A DNA stretch of 9,039 nucleotides from an uncultured Lachnospiraceae bacterium (GTDB lineage: Bacteria; Bacillota; Clostridia; Lachnospirales; Lachnospiraceae), in assembly GCA_947174725.1 (NCBI GenBank), contig CAMWKA010000053.1, positions 1-9,039 of the forward strand. The letters are read 5' to 3'. A program made the translations under genes and the position numbers. Under the pieces are notes generated by a model, which made no database searches, was not told the origin of the DNA, and saw nothing but the letters and a program-made list of their open reading frames with translations. Shown in pieces: positions 6,152 to 9,039 of this stretch (position 1 is the stretch's first letter; each line of letters begins with the position of its first letter).

Positions 6152-6583
6152 ATGGTGATAGAGACGGCGACAAGGGAAGAGACACTGGCGTTTGGGGTAA
6201 AGATCGGTGAACAGGCGCTTCCCGGCACGGTGATCTGTGTAGACGGGGATCTTGGCGTAGGAAAGACGGTGTTGGCGCAGGGGATCGCAAAAGGACTGGG
6301 TGTAACGGAGCAGGTGGTCTCGCCGACGTTTACGATCATACAGGAATACCGGGATGGGAGACTTCCTTTTTATCATTTTGACGTCTATCGGATAGAAGAT
6401 CCTGATGAAATGTACGAGGTTGGTTTTGAGGATTATTTTTATGGTGATGGCGTCTGTATGATTGAATGGGCGGAGTTGATCCGGGAACTGCTTCCGGAAG
6501 GACATGTTCATATTACGATCGAGAAACAAATAGATCAAGGAGCCGACTATAGAAGGATCAAGGCAGAGGGACTTGCGGAATGA
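6152..6583 (+). CDS. tsaE: tRNA t6A biosynthesis ATPase TsaE
   Basis: TsaE is the P-loop ATPase that cycles the TsaB-TsaD complex when threonylcarbamoyl is transferred to A37 of ANN-decoding tRNAs. The 143-residue protein has the family length and motifs: Walker A GDLGVGKT (32-39), the switch-like VSPTFTI (56-62), HFDVYR (75-80), and the late acidic IEWAE (104-108). Val replaces the more usual Ala inside the P-loop (GDLGAGKT), which should be tolerated. The ATG at 6152 has AAGGATAGGA just upstream. The stop overlaps the tsaB start by four bases (ATGA), indicating translational coupling. tsaD is not in the window. Confidence 0.95.
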   Translation: MVIETATREETLAFGVKIGEQALPGTVICVDGDLGVGKTVLAQGIAKGLGVTEQVVSPTFTIIQEYRDGRLPFYHFDVYRIEDPDEMYEVGFEDYFYGDGVCMIEWAELIRELLPEGHVHITIEKQIDQGADYRRIKAEGLAE

Positions 6584-7362
6584 AAATGATAGCATTGGAC
6601 AGTTCGGGACTGGTGGCGAGCGCTGCCATCGTGCAGGATGGAGAACTGGTCGGAGAATATACGATCAATCATAAAAAGACACATTCGCAAACGCTTCTTC
6701 CTATGCTGGAAGAATTGAAAAATATGACGGAACTGGAGCTGGATACCGTGGACGCCATTGCGGTGGCGGGGGGACCCGGTTCTTTTACCGGGCTTAGGAT
6801 CGGCTCTGCAACGGCAAAGGGACTGGCGTGGACCATGGATGTGCCGGTCATTTCCGTACCGACCACGGATGCCATGGCGTATCATTTTTACGGATCGGAC
6901 AAGCTGATCTGTCCGATCATGGATGCAAGGCGCAGTCAGGTGTATTGCGGGATCTATACCTTTGAGCGGACGCAGGATGAGCAGGTACGGGATGCGCAGT
7001 CAGCAAAGGACCAGACGGGAGGCAGAGTCTGTTATCAGTTACGGGTGATTCAGGAGGCCAGCGCGGTTGCGGTGGAAGAGCTGATTGAACGGCTGAACAA
7101 AATGAAACAGGAAGTGGTTTTTTTAGGGGACGGCGTTCCTGTTTATCAGAATAAGATCACAGAGGGAATCACGGTTCCGTTTTCTTTTGCCCCGCCGCAC
7201 TGTAACAGACAGCGGGCCGCCAACGTCGCTGTGCTTGGAGCGGTATATTTTGCGGAAGGGAAGGTTCAGAAAGCGGCGGAGCATGCTCCGGAGTATTTGC
7301 GGCTTTCCCAGGCGGAAAGGGAACGTATGGAAGCGGAGCAGGGAGTGAAGACGTCATGCTGA
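6580..7362 (+). CDS. tsaB: tRNA t6A biosynthesis protein TsaB
   Basis: TsaB is the ASKHA-fold partner and scaffold of TsaD in t6A37 synthesis and has no catalytic activity of its own in the transfer. The 260-residue product opens with the ASKHA strand MKMIALDSSGLVASAAI, carries HSQTLLPML (35-43) and the hallmark GGPGSFTGLRIG (64-75) followed by SATAKGLA, and ends with PEYLRLSQAERE, typical of Firmicutes TsaB. It is slightly long for the family. The extra length appears to lie around residues 128-155 (QDEQVRDAQSAKDQTGG and following), a polar stretch probably on the surface. ATGA overlap with tsaE and a 7-base overlap with rimI place it in a tightly coupled operon. A second Met at residue 3 is a possible alternative start. 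Confidence 0.95.
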   Translation: MKMIALDSSGLVASAAIVQDGELVGEYTINHKKTHSQTLLPMLEELKNMTELELDTVDAIAVAGGPGSFTGLRIGSATAKGLAWTMDVPVISVPTTDAMAYHFYGSDKLICPIMDARRSQVYCGIYTFERTQDEQVRDAQSAKDQTGGRVCYQLRVIQEASAVAVEELIERLNKMKQEVVFLGDGVPVYQNKITEGITVPFSFAPPHCNRQRAANVAVLGAVYFAEGKVQKAAEHAPEYLRLSQAERERMEAEQGVKTSC

Positions 7363-7796
7363 TACGACAGATGCAGGCAGACGATCTGGAACAGGCAGCA
7401 GCATTGGAGGCACAGAATTTCAGCCGCCCGTGGAGTAAGGAAGCATTTGCTGATGCATTGGAAAAAGACTATTATCAATATCTGGTAGCGGTAGATGAGA
7501 AAAGTCAGCGTGTATTTGGTATGTGCGGCTTGATCCGCACGTTGGAGGAAGGCGGGATCACCAACGTTGTAGTCAGCGAGAATGTGAGAAATCAGGGAAT
7601 CGGATACAGGATGCTGACGGAACTGATGCGGAGGGCAGAAGAGGAAGGCGTGCGGGAATACACTTTGGAAGTAAGAAAGAGCAATGCGCCGGCAATCGCC
7701 TTATACCGGAAGCTGGGATTTGTGGAGGAAGGCATACGACCTTCCTTCTATGATATGCCGGTGGAGGATGCCGTGATCATGCGGAAGCTATTGTGA
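7356..7796 (+). CDS. rimI: GNAT N-acetyltransferase RimI (ribosomal protein bS18-alanine type)
   Basis: This is a 146-residue single-domain GNAT protein. It has the RimI-like N-terminus IRQMQADDLEQAAALE and PWS (25-27). The acetyl-CoA binding motif A is NVVVSENVRNQGIGYRML (70-87, pyrophosphate-binding R/Q-x-x-G-x-G/A). It also has LEVRKSNAPAIALYRKLGF (104-122) and the C-terminal FYDMPVEDAVIMRKLL, characteristic of RimI. In E. coli RimI acetylates the N-terminal alanine of ribosomal protein bS18. Many bacterial RimI proteins are encoded next to tsaB/tsaE, as here, and may have broader N-terminal targets. Its start lies inside the end of tsaB, so translation is probably coupled. No clear terminator follows within the next 120 bases. 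Confidence 0.92.
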   Translation: MLIRQMQADDLEQAAALEAQNFSRPWSKEAFADALEKDYYQYLVAVDEKSQRVFGMCGLIRTLEEGGITNVVVSENVRNQGIGYRMLTELMRRAEEEGVREYTLEVRKSNAPAIALYRKLGFVEEGIRPSFYDMPVEDAVIMRKLL

Positions 7797-7831
7797 TAAA
7801 GTGGCAACGCTGACACATATTACCGCTAGGA

Positions 7832-7860
7832 TTGACAAAGAGAAGGAATTATAATAAATA
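7832..7860 (+). promoter_or_regulatory. Possible promoter for the cysteine-rich small gene
   Basis: A perfect TTGACA (7832-7837) is followed 17 bases later by TAAATA (7855-7860), a poor -10. A perfect TATAAT (7850-7855) is also present but only 12 bases from the TTGACA, too close for sigma-70-type recognition. The 124-base gap after rimI and the AT-rich character make a separate promoter plausible, but the spacing leaves it unproven. Confidence 0.3.
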
Positions 7861-7920
7861 CGTAGTGGTTTACATTGGAAACGGCTGCAAATGGGCAGTT
7901 TTTGTTTAGGAGGAGAAAAT

Positions 7921-8169
7921 ATGCGTATTTATTCAGATGAAACGAAAAATGAATTGCTGCGTGTAAAGTGTAATGCTTGTGGCAGGGAACTTCCTGTGGA
8001 AAATGGCATTGTTAAAGAAGGTTTGTGTTCCTGTCTGGAAAAATTTGGTTATTTTTCCAATAAGGACGGACAGATTCATCGTTTTGATCTATGCGAGTTC
8101 TGTTATGATGAAATGATAAAAAAATTTAATATTCCTGTTGAGATTGAAGAATCTAATGAAATAGTGTAA
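7921..8169 (+). CDS. Small cysteine-rich, zinc-ribbon-like protein of unknown function
   Basis: I do not recognise this 82-residue protein as a named family. It carries two CxxC knuckles, CNAC (17-20, followed by GRELP) and CEFC (58-61, followed by YDEM). Between them lie Cys36, Cys38 and His53. Two CxxC pairs about 40 residues apart suggest a single zinc-ribbon/treble-clef-like site, with the middle Cys and His residues possibly structural. There is no signal peptide or membrane segment, so it should be cytoplasmic. The ATG at 7921 is preceded by a strong AGGAGG (7909-7914). An in-frame ATG at 7891 would add residues encoded by the Shine-Dalgarno region and is rejected. The gene is visibly more AT-rich than its neighbours. 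It lies between rimI and rnz, with rnz starting 40 bases after its stop, so it may share a transcript with rnz. A role in nucleic-acid or ribosome binding would be a guess. Confidence 0.75.
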   Translation: MRIYSDETKNELLRVKCNACGRELPVENGIVKEGLCSCLEKFGYFSNKDGQIHRFDLCEFCYDEMIKKFNIPVEIEESNEIV

Positions 8170-8209
8170 AATGATAAAAGCGGAAATTAGATAAGGAAAT
8201 CAGAAAGTT

Positions 8210-9039
8210 ATGTTAGACGTATGTCTCTTAGGAACCAGTGGGATGATGCCGCTGCCGGGACGCTGGCTGACAGCGATGATGGCCAGATATAATGGAAAGA
8301 GCATATTGATCGACTGCGGTGAGGGGACGCAGATTGCCATGAAAGAGAAAGGCTGGAGCCCTAACCCCATCGATGTGATATGTTTTACCCATTATCATGC
8401 GGATCATATCAGTGGACTTCCGGGGATGCTGTTGACAATGGGAAATGCTGAACGAAAGGAACCGCTGCTTCTGATCGGTCCTAAGGGACTGTCGCGAGTG
8501 GTGGATTCTTTGCGTGTGATCGCACCGGAATTGCCGTTTGCGATCAGATACAGGGAATTGAAGGATGTTGAAGAAAAGATTGAAATGGATGGATTTTATA
8601 TTCAGGCTTTTAAGGTCAATCATAACATTGTCTGTTATGGATACAGCATCATTGTAGAGCGTAAAGGAAGATTTGATGCGGCGCGGGCAAAGGAGATGGG
8701 GATACCGCTGCCATTCTGGAACCGTCTGCAGCATGGGGAGACGATCACGGATGGAGAGCGTACTTATACGCCGGATATGGTTATGGGACCGGATCGTCGT
8801 GGACTCAAAGTTACCTATTGTACGGATTCCAGACCGACGGAAAGTATCGTACGTCATGCGGATGGGGCGGATCTGTTCATCTGTGAGGGGATGTACGGAG
8901 AGACGGATAAGCTGGATAAGGCGAAAGCTTATAAGCACATGACATTTTATGAGGCTGCAGATATGGCGAGGCGGGCGGAAGTTAAGGAACTGTGGCTGAC
9001 ACATTACAGTCCGGCGCTGATACGACCGGAGCCATACAT
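8210..9039 (+). CDS. rnz: Ribonuclease Z (tRNA 3'-processing endonuclease), truncated by window edge
   Basis: RNase Z is the metallo-beta-lactamase-fold endonuclease that cuts the 3' trailer of tRNA precursors. About 276 codons are visible with no stop before the window ends; short-form RNase Z is usually a little over 300 residues, so the last part is missing. Seen in order are: MLDVCLLGTSGMMPLPGR, ILIDCGEGTQIAM (32-44), zinc motif HYHADH (61-66) followed by ISGLPG, and metal ligand His138. The exosite arm with KGRFDAARAKEMGIPLP (152-168) and QHGETITDGE follows, then YCTDSRP with Asp206, HMTFYEA from His243, and LTHYSP with His265. All expected metal ligands are present. The start is ATG 8210; AAGGA (8193-8197) is the only Shine-Dalgarno-like match and is somewhat distant. 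It is the last visible gene of a tRNA-maturation neighbourhood. Confidence 0.95.
   Translation, partial: MLDVCLLGTSGMMPLPGRWLTAMMARYNGKSILIDCGEGTQIAMKEKGWSPNPIDVICFTHYHADHISGLPGMLLTMGNAERKEPLLLIGPKGLSRVVDSLRVIAPELPFAIRYRELKDVEEKIEMDGFYIQAFKVNHNIVCYGYSIIVERKGRFDAARAKEMGIPLPFWNRLQHGETITDGERTYTPDMVMGPDRRGLKVTYCTDSRPTESIVRHADGADLFICEGMYGETDKLDKAKAYKHMTFYEAADMARRAEVKELWLTHYSPALIRPEPY

Noticed and set aside
7277..7290. 14-bp perfect palindrome CGGAGCATGCTCCG inside tsaB
   Set aside because: It lies in conserved coding sequence, and a palindrome of this length is expected about once by chance in a window of this size.
7832..7855. Perfect TTGACA and perfect TATAAT pair before the cysteine-rich gene
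   Set aside because: The spacer is only 12 bases, too short for normal sigma-70-type recognition; only the weaker TAAATA alternative was kept, at low confidence.
8118..8124. A AAA AAA slippery heptamer in frame near the end of the cysteine-rich gene
   Set aside because: No downstream stem-loop and no sensible alternative-frame extension was seen; it probably reflects AT-rich Lys codons.
8228..9004. 258-codon reverse-strand frame opposite rnz
   Set aside because: The forward strand encodes RNase Z with all metal ligands, and the reverse product is Arg/His/Ser-rich with no domain. It is a shadow.

Overview
The window looks like ordinary chromosome from a Gram-positive, low-to-mid G+C member of the Clostridia, most likely Lachnospiraceae. 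The reasons are purine-rich Shine-Dalgarno sequences, every recognisable gene on one strand, a MacAB-like exporter with no outer-membrane partner, a YcxB-like membrane protein, and a tsaE-tsaB-rimI operon. The family-level placement is inference from gene content; no marker gene is present to fix it.

Positions 1-1401 hold a two-gene unit: a membrane-anchored SPFH/band-7 (stomatin/prohibitin-like) protein and, 18 bases later, a small protein with a coiled coil followed by a ribbon-helix-helix DNA-binding domain. Short repeats at the extreme left edge could be an operator for this unit.

Positions 1402-1765 contain no credible gene but a lot of structure: five 10-bp AT units in helical phase, a TATAAT box, then a 141-bp branched palindrome lying in the probable 5' leader of the next operon. 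Positions 1766-5375 are an ABC export operon of ATPase, membrane-fusion (HlyD/MacA-type) protein and MacB/FtsX-type permease, organised like Bacillus YknXYZ. A 135-bp gap full of stem-loops separates the last two genes. A strong hairpin at 5448-5473 probably ends the operon.

Positions 5591-7796 carry a YcxB-like membrane protein followed by tsaE, tsaB and rimI with short gaps or overlaps. TsaE and TsaB belong to the t6A37 tRNA-modification pathway and RimI is its usual GNAT neighbour. An AT-rich gene for an 82-residue cysteine-rich (zinc-ribbon-like) protein follows, and then rnz (tRNA 3'-processing RNase Z), which runs off the right edge. The right half is therefore largely a tRNA-maturation neighbourhood.

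No rRNA, tRNA, CRISPR array, transposase or prophage gene was seen. The parts that ordinary annotation does not explain are the SPFH/RHH pair, the branched palindrome, the structured gap inside the ABC operon, and the small cysteine-rich protein.
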